A DNA stretch of 64,000 nucleotides, taken from Defluviitalea saccharophila (GTDB lineage: Bacteria; Bacillota; Clostridia; Lachnospirales; Defluviitaleaceae). The position numbers and the translations under genes were made by a program. Position 1 is the first letter of the stretch, and the number at the start of each line of letters is the position of its first letter. Of the stretch, positions 25,529 to 36,235 are shown piece after piece. The notes beneath the pieces were generated by a model. The model searched no databases. It worked only from the letters and a program-made list of their open reading frames with translations, and was not told the DNA's origin. The stretch is from contig NZ_CP121687.1 of the NCBI RefSeq assembly GCF_038396635.1, positions 2,656,592-2,720,591 of the forward strand, in the 5' to 3' direction.

Positions 25529-27265
25529 ATGAACTTTATTAACAATCTTAAAACCAAAACCAAACTTTTAGTAGTATTTGCTTTTATTTTAATCATCACA
25601 ATTTTAATCAATATTAACGGACGGTACACGGCTAAGAATCTTCAGAACAGTTTAGAGACCTTCTATAATGATAACTTTCTTTCCAACCTGATATTGGGCG
25701 AGATACAGGTAAACCAGGAGAAAGCGGTAACAGAAATTCAGAGGATTTTATATAAAACAGAAGCTTTGCATAACCCGGCTGTTATAGAGGCATCACTGGA
25801 AGAGTTGAATAGATTAATGACGGCAAATGAACTTTTAATCAAAGATTATGAAAGTAAAGATCTTTTACCGGAAGAAATAGAACTTTTAGACAGGCTAAAA
25901 ACCACTAACACTGACTATGAGATTGTCAAAGAAAAGGTAATAAATGCTGCAAAAAGTGGTGACTTCAAATTAGCTGCCGAGATTAATGATAAACATGTAA
26001 GGGAATTGGGAGAAGAAATTTCTGGTATTTTGGCTCATATGAAAGAATTGAATAACCAAATTGCTATTGATATAATGTCTGCTAACAAAGAGAAATTTAA
26101 CAGAACCAGAAATTTTGGTATCTTATCATTAGTCATTGCATGTCTGGTGTGTTTAGGGTTGATTATACTTTTAAATAGAATGATTACTAAACCGATCAAA
26201 ACTCTGGTAGAATATGCCAATCGTATGGCTGAAGGGGATTTTACTTATGATGTGCCAGAGAATATCCTGCGTCGTAAAGACGAAATGGGAATGTTAGCAG
26301 GTGCTTTTGCTTCAATGAATGAGAAAATTCATGCTATGCTTAAAGAAGTATCCGTTTCAGCAGAGGAAAGCAGTTCAGCAAGTGAAGAACTAGCTGCTTC
26401 AGCGGAGGAAGTTACTGCTCAGGGGGAAAGTATTGCTACTTCTATTCAACAAATTGCTGAAGGGATGGAAGAAATCAGCTTCTCCATAGAAGAAATTGCA
26501 AAAGGTGGATTAGAAATCAACAACAGAGTACAGTTGCTGGAAAGAAAGGCGATAGATGGTGAAGAAAAGGTAAATAAAATCAAAAACAGGGCGGAAGAAA
26601 TGAAAGATACCGCTCGTCTTTCCAAGCAAACAGCCAACGACATCTATAATCTTAAGCAAAAGGAAATTAAATTGGCGATTGAAGAGGTTGGGATTGTAGA
26701 GGAAATAACCAAAATGGCGGATGTCATTTCAGAGATAGCTGAACAAACCAATCTACTGGCATTAAATGCTGCTATCGAAGCGGCTCGTGCAGGGGAGCAA
26801 GGTCGTGGTTTTGCAGTTGTTGCCGAAGAAGTGCGTAAATTAGCAGAACACTCGGCGAATACAGCAGCAGAGATTCATCAGGTCATTCGCCAGGTTTATG
26901 GCACTGTTGAAAAGCTTATAGCCAATGCTGAGGAGATATTGAAATTTATCGATGAGAAGGTTGCACCTGATTACGATATGTTGGAGAAAACAGGAGAACA
27001 GTATGCCGAAGATGCCCGTTTTGTAAAAAGTTTAACCAACGATTTTGCAGCAGCTGCTTATCAGATTTTGAATTCTGTCGAAGAGATTAACGATGCGATA
27101 GGCGGAGTTTCCGCTACTGTAGAAGAAGCCACTGCATCTGCGCAAGAGATCAGCGGCAGTTCGTTAGAATCAACTAAAGCTTTGGAAGAAGTAGCAAGGA
27201 CGGCTCAGTCTCAAGCGGAAATGGCTGAGAGATTAAGTACCATGGTAGCTAGATTTAAAGTATAG
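25529..27265 (+). CDS. Methyl-accepting chemotaxis protein
   Basis: A 578-residue transmembrane chemoreceptor. Membrane helices at about residues 12-30 and 190-213 bracket a four-helix-bundle ligand domain. A HAMP domain follows ([20 protein letters not shown]), then the long signalling coiled coil with the conserved hairpin tip [20 protein letters not shown] and [18 protein letters not shown]. Glu/Gln-rich stretches such as [19 protein letters not shown] are likely methylation sites. It would steer CheA/CheW, implying a motile cell. Ligand unknown. Confidence 0.96.
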   Translation: MNFINNLKTKTKLLVVFAFILIITILININGRYTAKNLQNSLETFYNDNFLSNLILGEIQVNQEKAVTEIQRILYKTEALHNPAVIEASLEELNRLMTANELLIKDYESKDLLPEEIELLDRLKTTNTDYEIVKEKVINAAKSGDFKLAAEINDKHVRELGEEISGILAHMKELNNQIAIDIMSANKEKFNRTRNFGILSLVIACLVCLGLIILLNRMITKPIKTLVEYANRMAEGDFTYDVPENILRRKDEMGMLAGAFASMNEKIHAMLKEVSVSAEESSSASEELAASAEEVTAQGESIATSIQQIAEGMEEISFSIEEIAKGGLEINNRVQLLERKAIDGEEKVNKIKNRAEEMKDTARLSKQTANDIYNLKQKEIKLAIEEVGIVEEITKMADVISEIAEQTNLLALNAAIEAARAGEQGRGFAVVAEEVRKLAEHSANTAAEIHQVIRQVYGTVEKLIANAEEILKFIDEKVAPDYDMLEKTGEQYAEDARFVKSLTNDFAAAAYQILNSVEEINDAIGGVSATVEEATASAQEISGSSLESTKALEEVARTAQSQAEMAERLSTMVARFKV

Positions 27266-27321
27266 CAGCAAGTATTATTCATAGGAATGAACAATACTTA
27301 ATCATGTCATCAGAAATAGGG

Positions 27322-27369
27322 AAGCCTGATTTCTTTGAACTATAGAACAAAGGAATCAGGCTATTTTTA
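27322..27369 (+). terminator. Terminator A of a duplicated pair
   Basis: AGCCTGATTTCTTTG pairs with CAAAGGAATCAGGCT, then ATTTTTATT. It is almost the same sequence as the terminator at 28769. Confidence 0.9.
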
Positions 27370-27452
27370 TTACATAGAATAGGTTACAAGTAAACATAAT
27401 AAGAAATATTTATGGTATAATTTAACTAAAAAATTCAGAAAGGTAATGCTCT

Positions 27453-27911
27453 ATGAAATCCTTGATCATTTATTATTCTACCTATAGAAAAAATACTGAA
27501 AAGATTGCACAGCTATTTGCTGAAAAACTGGGCTGTGAGTTAATTAATATAAAAAATACGGACGATGTCAGCATCGATGGCTATGATCTTATAGGATTTG
27601 GTTCCGGGATATACAAAGAAAGTTTATCACCAAAACTATTTAAACTAGTTGAAGATTTGGATGTAAAAGATAAAAACGTTTTCGTATTTTCTACCAGTGG
27701 CGTTGGAATGAAATTTTACAATCATAAATTAGTAAGATTATTAGAATCAAAGGAAGCAATCATTAAGGGTAACTTCGCCTGTAAGGGAAGTTTTACAGCA
27801 AGAGATTTTAGCAATAATAAGATTTTTGATATCTTTGGGAAATTCTCACAGGGCCATCCTAATACTAAAGATTTCAAAAATGCAGAAGAATTTATTAAAA
27901 ACATAATATAA
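27453..27911 (+). CDS. Flavodoxin-family protein
   Basis: 152 residues with the flavodoxin fold. The FMN phosphate loop is SLIIYYSTYRKNTEKIAQLF, and later segments DLIGFGSGIYKESLS and NVFVFSTSGVG form the isoalloxazine-binding loops. It should act as a soluble one-electron carrier. GAAAGG precedes the ATG. The gene lies with a metallo-hydrolase between two near-identical terminators. Confidence 0.92.
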   Translation: MKSLIIYYSTYRKNTEKIAQLFAEKLGCELINIKNTDDVSIDGYDLIGFGSGIYKESLSPKLFKLVEDLDVKDKNVFVFSTSGVGMKFYNHKLVRLLESKEAIIKGNFACKGSFTARDFSNNKIFDIFGKFSQGHPNTKDFKNAEEFIKNII

Positions 27912-28070
27912 ATGAGAACTGCGACATGAATATGATTAAAACAAAAAGAGTATTTTTGGGGAAAAGAAAAAATTTATGAGCAGAAATAAGAAAAATAATT
28001 GAATAGAAGATAACTCCCTGATAAAATAAATTTTTATAATGCCTATCAGAAGTAAAGGAGAGTAATTCAT

Positions 28071-28769
28071 ATGGAATATAAGATTTTAAGTTTATCCATA
28101 ACCATGCCTTTTGGCAATATAGAAAATACAGTGTACCCAATCTTACTCTGGGACAAGCAAAACATTATTCTTGTTGATTGTGGTTTTATCGGTTCACTTC
28201 CTCTCCTCGAAAAGGAACTGCAAAGAGTTGGAGTGTCGATACAACAGTTAACTGGACTTGTATTGACTCATCATGATCACGACCATATGGGAGCGGCGGC
28301 TGATCTTAAAAAGTTAAATCCTGATATGAAAATATACGCTTCTGCTGTGGAGGCTCCATTCATTTCTGCTAAGGAAAAACCTCTGCGTTTGCAACAAGCA
28401 GAAGAACTGCAGAAAATGCTTCCGCCAGAACAGCAGGATTTTGGTAAGGCATTTTGTAATATGTTGCGTCAGGTTGAGCCGGTTGAGGTAGATGTTTTTT
28501 TACATGATGGAGAATATATGGAATGGTGTGGAGGATGTAGAGTTTTGGCAACTCCAGGGCATACTCCGGGCCATATTTCACTGCTTTTAGAAAGAGATTC
28601 CCTTATTATTACTGGCGATGCGATTGCTCTTGAGGATGGTAAGCCAGTTATCGCAAATCCACAGTTTACGCTAGATTTTGAACAAGCTACAAAATCTATG
28701 GAAAAATTATTGGCACTTAAGGCAAAAACTTATTATTGCTATCATGGTGGGACTTTTATCAATAATTGA
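28071..28769 (+). CDS. MBL-fold metallo-hydrolase
   Basis: A 232-residue metallo-beta-lactamase-fold hydrolase. The metal site is THHDHDHMG (HxHxDH), with further ligands in ATPGHTPGH, ITGDAIAL and YCYHGG. Such proteins bind two zinc or iron ions and hydrolyse esters, thioesters or phosphodiesters; the exact substrate is open. AAAGGAGAG precedes the start. The TGA touches terminator B. Confidence 0.93.
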   Translation: MEYKILSLSITMPFGNIENTVYPILLWDKQNIILVDCGFIGSLPLLEKELQRVGVSIQQLTGLVLTHHDHDHMGAAADLKKLNPDMKIYASAVEAPFISAKEKPLRLQQAEELQKMLPPEQQDFGKAFCNMLRQVEPVEVDVFLHDGEYMEWCGGCRVLATPGHTPGHISLLLERDSLIITGDAIALEDGKPVIANPQFTLDFEQATKSMEKLLALKAKTYYCYHGGTFINN

Positions 28770-28814
28770 AGCCTGATTCCTTTGTTTTAAAGAACAAAGG
28801 AATCAGGCTGTTTT
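28769..28814 (+). terminator. Terminator B of a duplicated pair
   Basis: AGCCTGATTCCTTTGTT and AACAAAGGAATCAGGCT form a perfect 17-bp stem with a short loop, followed by GTTTT. It closely matches terminator A 1.4 kb upstream. Confidence 0.9.
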
Positions 28815-28993
28815 AGAAAATCTTTGTTTTCAATAACGGTATTATGCAGCTTAATCAGAGTTCTTATATATAGGAACATTGGTACTATATCATAGTAATC
28901 GAGTAAAATGGGTTAAGACGACAATTTGGTGAATTGCGTTTTGGATAAGGTAAAGAGGAATTGGAGTATGGTATTTAAAGATTGAAACTAGTT

Positions 28994-30301
<1,308 letters not shown>

Positions 30302-30341
30302 TTATATTTTATTCACAGATAATCTGGCGAGTTACACTTAC

Positions 30342-30377
30342 AATAAAAGGATGTGCACGATGGCCCATCCTTTTATT
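30342..30377. terminator. Hairpin between the two DUF4183 genes
   Basis: A perfect 12-bp inverted repeat (AATAAAAGGATG / CATCCTTTTATT) with a 12-nt loop, just after the stop of the small minus-strand gene. Confidence 0.75.
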
Positions 30378-30380
30378 GGA

Positions 30381-30749
30381 TTAAGCATTCACTGTAGTTT
30401 GAGAATCTGCATCTGGTACAAAGTTAGTAACGACTAAAGTAATTACTGCACCCTCTGGAATAGTGTCTGCTTCTGTGATTACTACCTCATCAGCTGCAAC
30501 GGTGTATAAGTCTTCCTGTTGTAATACACCATTAATGAACAGTAAATAGTAACCATTATCATCTGCAGCTAAAGTAATTTCAGCTACAGGGGCGTCTTCG
30601 TCATCAACAAAAGCATTAGCTGGAATTGTCAAGACACCTTGATCAACATGTGCTGGGTTTAAAGTATAAAAATATCTTTCCACAGCAGGATTTGTTGTAA
30701 CTGTTGTTGTAGTCTGCGCAGCAATAGCAAGTTTAAATAAAGTAGCCAT
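30381..30749 (-). CDS. Single DUF4183-type protein
   Basis: A 122-residue acidic, Thr- and Ala-rich protein with one DUF4183-like unit (RYFYTLNPAHV, then GYYLLFINGVLQQEDLYTV and VITLVVTNFVP). The core FINGVLQ.(D/S).Y matches the repeats in the larger downstream gene. GAGGAGGTG precedes the start. It may be a structural surface or spore protein; there is no direct evidence for the location. Confidence 0.8.
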   Translation of the reverse strand: MATLFKLAIAAQTTTTVTTNPAVERYFYTLNPAHVDQGVLTIPANAFVDDEDAPVAEITLAADDNGYYLLFINGVLQQEDLYTVAADEVVITEADTIPEGAVITLVVTNFVPDADSQTTVNA

Positions 30750-30903
30750 AATACACCTCCTCTTTATAAGTAGTTACTTTATATTATGTCGAATAAAGGG
30801 AAATGGTGACAGGTTGACCATATTAAATTATTCAATTTTAGAATAAATGATTGAACAGTATGTAGAGATATGTTAAAGTAAACGTAATTAAATATAGAGC
30901 AAT

Positions 30904-31085
30904 CAGGTGTCGAAGCGATCATGTATTATGGTTGGCTTCGGTGAAAAGGGAAACAGGTGCAAATCCTGTACGAACTCGTCACCGTAATTAGGGAGCTGAG
31001 GCCGATATGTCACTGGGAAACTGGGAAGATGGCCGATGCAATGATCTTTAAGTCGGGAGACCTGCCTGATTGGCGTACAGAAACG
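30904..31085 (+). ncRNA. Cobalamin riboswitch
   Basis: Conserved blocks of the B12 aptamer appear in order: AGGTG near the 5' end, GGTGAAAAGGGAAACAGGTG, AATCCTGTACG, a GCTGAGGCCGATATGTCACTG-like block (30990-31023) and the B12 box GGGAGACCTGCC at 31055. It senses adenosylcobalamin and lies 5' of cobQ, with a terminator between, so high B12 should switch the operon off. Confidence 0.96.
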
Positions 31086-31184
31086 TTTGTTTCAAGCCAC
31101 GAGTAACTGGCTTTGTACGGTATGATTGTAGGATTATATTTCTTCATGTGAGAATATAGAATCCGGCAAATATACTATGCGTAC

Positions 31185-31217
31185 AAACCCTTTACCATCA
31201 ATTGGAAAGGGTTTTCT
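31185..31217 (+). terminator. Riboswitch expression-platform terminator
   Basis: AAACCCTTTACC pairs with GGAAAGGGTTT, and TTC follows. It is placed between the B12 aptamer and cobQ, so it is the likely regulated terminator. Confidence 0.8.
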
Positions 31218-31350
31218 TAGTATTGTGAAAAAAATGATTGTTGCAAGGAAACATTGGGCTTAGTGCTTACAAAATAAAAATTATTAGATTATGCAAGGCA
31301 GTGAGGAAAAGAAATTGAAAGTATAAAGCAGAGAAAGGTTTGAAGAATAT

Positions 31351-32850
31351 ATGGCAAAAGTAATAATGGTGCAGGGAACCATGTCCAATGCAGGGAAAAG
31401 TCTTCTGGTGGCAGGGTTATGTAGAATTTTTAAACAGGACGGTTACCGTGTAGCTCCTTTTAAATCACAGAATATGGCCCTTAATTCGTTTGTTACAACG
31501 GAAGGGTTGGAAATGGGGAGAGCCCAGGCCATGCAGGCGGAAGCCGCAGGGATTACGCCCATGGTCTGCATGAATCCTATTTTATTAAAACCTACGAATC
31601 ATACCGGTTCTCAGGTCATTGTAAATGGCGAAGTTCTTGGGAATATGGGGGCAAAAGAGTATTTTGCCTATAAAAAGGAGTTGATTCCTAAGATAAAAAA
31701 GGCTTTTCGCCAGTTGGAGGAATTTGCAGACATTATTGTGATAGAAGGAGCAGGAAGCCCGGCAGAAATCAACTTAAAACAGAATGATATTGTCAATATG
31801 GGTCTTGCTGAAATGGTAGATGCCCCTGTGCTTTTGGTGGGAGACATTGATCGTGGAGGCGTTTTTGCACAGTTATTAGGAACGCTGATGCTACTAATAG
31901 AAGAAGAAAAAGAAAGGGTAAAAGGATTAATCATCAATAAATTCCGTGGAGACAAGTCTATCCTGGACCCAGGTATAAAATTTCTGGAAAAAAAGGGACA
32001 GGTACCGGTAGTAGGCGTCGTTCCTTACATGGAAGTGGCTCTTGAAGACGAGGACAGCTTAACGGAGAGATTTAATAAAAAACAAGAAGGTTTAATAGAT
32101 ATTGCTGTTATTCGATATCCAAGAATCTCGAATTTTACGGATTTTAATGTGTTTGAGCAGATTCCGGAAGTTACGGTGCGTTATGTGACTTCCGTCAGGG
32201 AACTTGGTCATCCTGACTTGATTTTCCTCCCAGGAAGCAAGAACACCATGGGGGATTTAAAATGGATGCGGCAGAATGGACTGGAAGCTGCCATAAAACA
32301 GCTTTCAGACGATATCCCGGTGTTTGGTATCTGTGGTGGTTATCAGATGTTAGGGTGTAGAATAGATGACCCCTATAATGCAGAAGAGGGGGGGAGTATT
32401 AGAGGGATGGCATTGCTGCCGGTTACTACCGTCCTACAAAAGCAGAAAAAACGCTGCCAAATAGCAGGGGTAATAGAAAAGTTGGATGGGATTTTCAGCG
32501 GAATATCAGGATGCAATTTTAAAGGATATGAAATTCATATGGGACAGACTGTATATCAGGATGGAATAGAAGATAGCCGTGTCAGCGGAATAGAAAATAA
32601 AGCAGTGATATCTGCCCATCATAAAAATGTATATGGCTCTTATATCCATGGTCTGTTTGATCAAGGAAATATAGTGCATGGAATCATACAGGCTTTGGCC
32701 AAAAAGAAAGGTATCAAAATAAAAGAGGGTGTTTTTGAAGATTATCAAACTTATAAAGAAAAACAGTACGACAAATTAGCAGAAACTTTAAGAAACTACT
32801 TAGACATGGAGGTAATTTATGAAATCCTTAGAGAAGCCCATTTGGACTAA
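31351..32850 (+). CDS. cobQ: Cobyric acid synthase
   Basis: A 499-residue glutamine-dependent amidotransferase that amidates adenosylcobyrinic a,c-diamide at four positions to give adenosylcobyric acid. The N-terminal synthetase has the P-loop-like [18 protein letters not shown] and SQNMALNSF. The C-terminal class I glutaminase has its nucleophile in [12 protein letters not shown] and the later His in [10 protein letters not shown]. Length is normal. It is the first gene behind the riboswitch. No earlier corrin-ring genes are in view, so its substrate comes from genes elsewhere. Confidence 0.97.
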   Translation: MAKVIMVQGTMSNAGKSLLVAGLCRIFKQDGYRVAPFKSQNMALNSFVTTEGLEMGRAQAMQAEAAGITPMVCMNPILLKPTNHTGSQVIVNGEVLGNMGAKEYFAYKKELIPKIKKAFRQLEEFADIIVIEGAGSPAEINLKQNDIVNMGLAEMVDAPVLLVGDIDRGGVFAQLLGTLMLLIEEEKERVKGLIINKFRGDKSILDPGIKFLEKKGQVPVVGVVPYMEVALEDEDSLTERFNKKQEGLIDIAVIRYPRISNFTDFNVFEQIPEVTVRYVTSVRELGHPDLIFLPGSKNTMGDLKWMRQNGLEAAIKQLSDDIPVFGICGGYQMLGCRIDDPYNAEEGGSIRGMALLPVTTVLQKQKKRCQIAGVIEKLDGIFSGISGCNFKGYEIHMGQTVYQDGIEDSRVSGIENKAVISAHHKNVYGSYIHGLFDQGNIVHGIIQALAKKKGIKIKEGVFEDYQTYKEKQYDKLAETLRNYLDMEVIYEILREAHLD

Positions 32851-33910
32851 ATTGACAAAAGAAACATTAGAACAGATTGTTATTACGCCGCCCAGTGAAG
32901 AGATGAGAAAAAAAGTCTTGGAAAACTGGGATTCTGTTGCAAAGCCTATTGACAGTATGGGAAGATTTGAAATTCTCACGGCACAGCTAGGCGCAATTCT
33001 TGGTACGGATAAAATCAACATTGATAAGAAGGCTATTGTTATTATGTGTGCAGACAATGGGATTGTGGAAGAAGGAGTTACCCTGTCCGGTCAGGAGGTA
33101 ACCACTGCCGTCGCCGGATTAATGGGAAAAAAACAATCCGCAGTGGGAAGAATGGCAGAAAATATAGGCGCAGACACTCTTGTGGTGGATATTGGTATAA
33201 ATAACAAAGAACCTATTCCGGGACTGGAGAATAGAAAAATAAGGTACGGTACCCATAATTTCATAAAAGAACCTGCTATGACGGAGGAAGAGGCATTAAA
33301 GGCAATATCAGTTGGTATAGATATGGTCTTTTCCTGTAAAGAAGCCGGATACACAATTCTGGGGACTGGAGAATTGGGCATGGGCAATACGACCACCAGT
33401 GCTGCTGTTGCTGCAGCCCTGTTGCAGCGCAAGGCAAGTGAGGTGACAGGCAGAGGCGCCGGATTAAGTGATGATGGATTGCTTCGCAAACAGCAGGTGA
33501 TTTCGAAGGCTATTGAGAAATACGATTTGTATCATGCCGATGCCCTGACAGTTCTGGCAACTGTGGGAGGATTGGATATTGCAGGGCTGACGGGTGTATG
33601 TATTGGTGGGGCAATGTTTCATGTGCCTATCGTATTGGATGGTGTGATTAGCATTGTGGCAGCTCTTTTGGCAGAACGAATGGTCCCTGGAACAAAAGCG
33701 TTTTTACTTCCTTCCCATAAGGGAAAAGAACCTGCCATCGACATACTTTCAAAAGAACTGGGGATTGACCCTGTGATTGATGGGAAGCTGGGATTAGGCG
33801 AAGGCACCGGAGCAGTTATGATGTTTTCACTGCTGGATATGGCTCTTAGTGTTTATAAGAGCAGTGCGACCTTTGAGGATATTCAGGTAGAAAAACACAA
33901 GAGGGCTTAA
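32819..33910 (+). CDS. cobT: Nicotinate-nucleotide:dimethylbenzimidazole phosphoribosyltransferase
   Basis: A 363-residue enzyme that activates the lower ligand by making alpha-ribazole 5'-phosphate from nicotinate mononucleotide and a base. Hallmarks are [34 protein letters not shown] and the catalytic Glu region in [10 protein letters not shown]. The start lies inside the end of cobQ (32-bp overlap), with GGAGG eight bases upstream, so expression is coupled. The lower base actually used is not predictable. Confidence 0.97.
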   Translation: MKSLEKPIWTKLTKETLEQIVITPPSEEMRKKVLENWDSVAKPIDSMGRFEILTAQLGAILGTDKINIDKKAIVIMCADNGIVEEGVTLSGQEVTTAVAGLMGKKQSAVGRMAENIGADTLVVDIGINNKEPIPGLENRKIRYGTHNFIKEPAMTEEEALKAISVGIDMVFSCKEAGYTILGTGELGMGNTTTSAAVAAALLQRKASEVTGRGAGLSDDGLLRKQQVISKAIEKYDLYHADALTVLATVGGLDIAGLTGVCIGGAMFHVPIVLDGVISIVAALLAERMVPGTKAFLLPSHKGKEPAIDILSKELGIDPVIDGKLGLGEGTGAVMMFSLLDMALSVYKSSATFEDIQVEKHKRA

Positions 33911-33912
33911 AA

Positions 33913-34461
33913 ATGATGGTACTTATTATCGGAGGAAGTGGCAGCGGAAAGTCAGCTTATGCGGAAAAGTATGTAGCCGCCCTCGCTGGAAACAGCAGAA
34001 AATATTATATAGCCACCATGCAGGTTTTTGATGAGGAAGGACAGGAAAAAGTAAAAAGGCATCAAAAGATGAGAGCCCATAAGGGATTTTACACCATAGA
34101 ACAGCCGCTTTCTGTAACCGAGGTATTGGATAAAATAGGGGATAATTTAGCCTCTGAAAGCATTGCTCTGTTAGAATGTATTTCTAACTTGGCTGCCAAT
34201 GAAATGTTTTCTAGCGACGTTCCGAAAGAGTATCAATGGGTATCTCAAAAGATTATCCAAGAAGTAGAACAACTCAATAAAAGTTTTAAGCATTTAGTGG
34301 CTGTTACGAACAATGTATTTGAGGATGGAATAAACTACGATGCAACCACCAGGCAGTATATACGGACTATGGGGGACATTAATCAAAAACTGGCGATGAT
34401 GGCGGACAAAGTTATAGAAATCGTCGTGGGGATTCCGATTGTTGTGAAAGAAGGAAAATAG
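33913..34461 (+). CDS. cobU: Adenosylcobinamide kinase/guanylyltransferase, CobU
   Basis: A 182-residue protein of normal CobU length. It has the P-loop IIGGSGSGKSAYAEKY, and the segment RHQKMRAHKGFYTIEQP contains the histidine and arginine of the guanylylation site. The usual C-terminal NEVGxGIVP loop is replaced here by NNVFEDGINYD, while a second, shorter CobU-like protein downstream (35240) does carry that loop. CobU phosphorylates adenosylcobinamide and adds GMP to form AdoCbi-GDP. Some division of labour with the second copy is possible. Confidence 0.9.
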   Translation: MMVLIIGGSGSGKSAYAEKYVAALAGNSRKYYIATMQVFDEEGQEKVKRHQKMRAHKGFYTIEQPLSVTEVLDKIGDNLASESIALLECISNLAANEMFSSDVPKEYQWVSQKIIQEVEQLNKSFKHLVAVTNNVFEDGINYDATTRQYIRTMGDINQKLAMMADKVIEIVVGIPIVVKEGK

Positions 34462-34462
34462 T

Positions 34463-35227
34463 ATGCGGATTTTAAAATCTATTGTAATAGCGTTTTCCAT
34501 ATACTCAAAAATTCCTGTGCCACAGTTTGAGTGGAAAGAAGAAGACATGAAATATATGCTCTGCTTTTTCCCTTGGGTGGGCATTGTGATAGGTGTTTGT
34601 ATTTATTTTTGGAGAGAACTTTCTGTAAGACTTGAAATAGGTGAATCCTGCTACACGCTCATTGGTGTAGCCATCCCACTTCTTGTTACGGGAGGTTTTC
34701 ATGTGGATGGGTTTATGGATACCATGGATGCACTGCATTCCTACCAGCCTAAGGAAAAGAAATTAGAAATCCTGAAGGACTCTCATATAGGAGCCTTTGC
34801 GGCAATAATGCTTGTCCTTTATGGACTTATTTATATAGGAGCCTTTTCAGAAATAAGGGAGAAGCATTTATTAAAAATTGTATGTGCAGGCTTTGTTTTA
34901 GCTCGATGCCTTTGTGGGATCAGTGTGGTTTCTTTCCCACCTGCAAAAAAGAGTGGATTGCTTTATCTTTTTGCAGGTAGTGCTCAAAAAACAAATGTTA
35001 AGGTTTTGTTGTATGGGCAAGGGGCAGTATGTATGGGCTATATGTTATGGCAGTCTTTATATGCCGGAATAATTGTGATTGCAGCTGCCCTTGTCACCTT
35101 TGTTTATTATTACTATCGCTGTAAAAAAGAATTTGGCGGCTTTACAGGCGATACGGCAGGGTACTTTATATTGATTTGTGAAGGCAGTATGATGGTGGCA
35201 GCAGCTATCCTTAATATTTTAACTTAG
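34463..35227 (+). CDS. cobS: Adenosylcobinamide-GDP ribazoletransferase
   Basis: A 254-residue integral membrane enzyme that joins AdoCbi-GDP and alpha-ribazole to close the nucleotide loop of B12. The signature GGFHVDGFMDTMDALHSY, with KEKKLEILKDSHIGAFA, gives the metal-binding acidic site; several helices follow. It begins two bases after cobU with GAAGGA upstream. It acts in the membrane next to CbiB. Confidence 0.96.
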   Translation: MRILKSIVIAFSIYSKIPVPQFEWKEEDMKYMLCFFPWVGIVIGVCIYFWRELSVRLEIGESCYTLIGVAIPLLVTGGFHVDGFMDTMDALHSYQPKEKKLEILKDSHIGAFAAIMLVLYGLIYIGAFSEIREKHLLKIVCAGFVLARCLCGISVVSFPPAKKSGLLYLFAGSAQKTNVKVLLYGQGAVCMGYMLWQSLYAGIIVIAAALVTFVYYYYRCKKEFGGFTGDTAGYFILICEGSMMVAAAILNILT

Positions 35228-35239
35228 GAGAATGAGAGC

Positions 35240-35632
35240 ATGAAATTGGTTATTGGTGGATATGCCCAGGGAAAATTAAATTATGTACTGCAGGAAAGCA
35301 GTGAGGATAATTATGAAGTTTTTGACGGAAGTATTCCGGATGAAATGCAATTACAGAAAGTGCAGGGCAGAAATATCGTTATCAATCATTTTCACAGTTG
35401 GGTAAGGGAATGTCTTGCTAACGGCGGCAATCCGGAAGAAGAGATATTTGCTTTTTTAGAGAAGAATCCGGAAGTCATAATTATCAGCGATGAAATTGGC
35501 AATGGTATTGTCCCTGCAGATTCTTTTGAAAGAGAATATAGGGAACGAACAGGAAGAATTCTTGTAAACTTGGCAAATCAGGCGGATGAGGTGGTGCGTG
35601 TCATATGCGGTATTGGGCAGAAAATCAAATAA
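35240..35632 (+). CDS. Short CobU-like protein
   Basis: 130 residues. The start VIGGYAQGKLNYVL is a P-loop-like GxxxxGK lacking the usual Ser/Thr. The C-terminal half is clearly CobU-like: IIISDEIGNGIVPADSFERE and NLANQADEVVRVICGIG correspond to the guanylyltransferase end of CobU. About 50 central residues, including the guanylylated His segment, are missing relative to full CobU. Located between cobS and cobC, it probably assists or regulates the CobU step, but activity is unproven. Confidence 0.75.
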   Translation: MKLVIGGYAQGKLNYVLQESSEDNYEVFDGSIPDEMQLQKVQGRNIVINHFHSWVRECLANGGNPEEEIFAFLEKNPEVIIISDEIGNGIVPADSFEREYRERTGRILVNLANQADEVVRVICGIGQKIK

Positions 35633-36231
35633 AGCTTGTAATGATACGCCATGGAATAACGGCATCCAATAAAGAACACCGTTACTTAGGAAAGGCAGAT
35701 GAGCCTTTAAGTGAAGAAGGCATCAAGGCATTGCAAGAAGCAAAAAGCGCCAGGATTTATCCGGATGTTGATTATCTGTTTTCCAGTCCCATGAGGCGCT
35801 GCCTGGAAACTGCCAGGGTGCTCTATCCTGATAAAGAACCAATCATCGTACCGGAATGGTCAGAAATGGACTTTGGGATTTTTGAAGGGAAAAATTATTT
35901 GGAGTTGCAAGGAGATGAACGGTACCAGGCGTGGATTGACAGCAATGGTGCCCTGCCTTTTCCAGAAGGAGAAAGCAGAGAGGATTTTAACAGCCGCTGT
36001 GAGAAAGGATTTCAAAAAATGTTGAGAAGCTTGTCGGCTCAAAAGAAGGAGTGTGCCATAACCGCAGGAATGATTATCCATGGAGGGACAATGATGTCTT
36101 TACTCAGCAGGTATCATGGAGGAGAGTATTTTGATTATCAGGTGGCTAATGGCAAGGGCTATATTTGTACCTTAAAGGGAAGAATTAAGCAACCTCAAAT
36201 TGTAGAACTTAAAAAAATTATGGGAGAATAA
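35605..36231 (+). CDS. cobC: Histidine phosphatase, likely alpha-ribazole phosphatase
   Basis: A 208-residue phosphoglycerate-mutase-like phosphatase with the RHG motif KLVMIRHGITASNKEHRYLG, a second arginine in FSSPMRRCLETARVL, the acid in EWSEMDFGIFEG and the second His in MIIHGGTMM. In a cobalamin operon it most likely removes the 5'-phosphate from alpha-ribazole phosphate or cobalamin phosphate. The ATG overlaps the preceding gene by 28 bp and a clear ribosome binding site is lacking, so coupled translation is likely. Confidence 0.88.
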   Translation: MRYWAENQIKLVMIRHGITASNKEHRYLGKADEPLSEEGIKALQEAKSARIYPDVDYLFSSPMRRCLETARVLYPDKEPIIVPEWSEMDFGIFEGKNYLELQGDERYQAWIDSNGALPFPEGESREDFNSRCEKGFQKMLRSLSAQKKECAITAGMIIHGGTMMSLLSRYHGGEYFDYQVANGKGYICTLKGRIKQPQIVELKKIMGE

Positions 36232-36235
36232 AATT

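Noticed and set aside
33091-33489. Minus-strand frame of 132 codons
   Set aside because: It is the shadow of cobT; the plus-strand gene has clear family motifs.
35240-35632. Short CobU-like gene as a simple broken duplicate
   Set aside because: It keeps a ribosome binding site, an uninterrupted frame, the conserved C-terminal motifs and a tight operon position, so it is kept as a gene.
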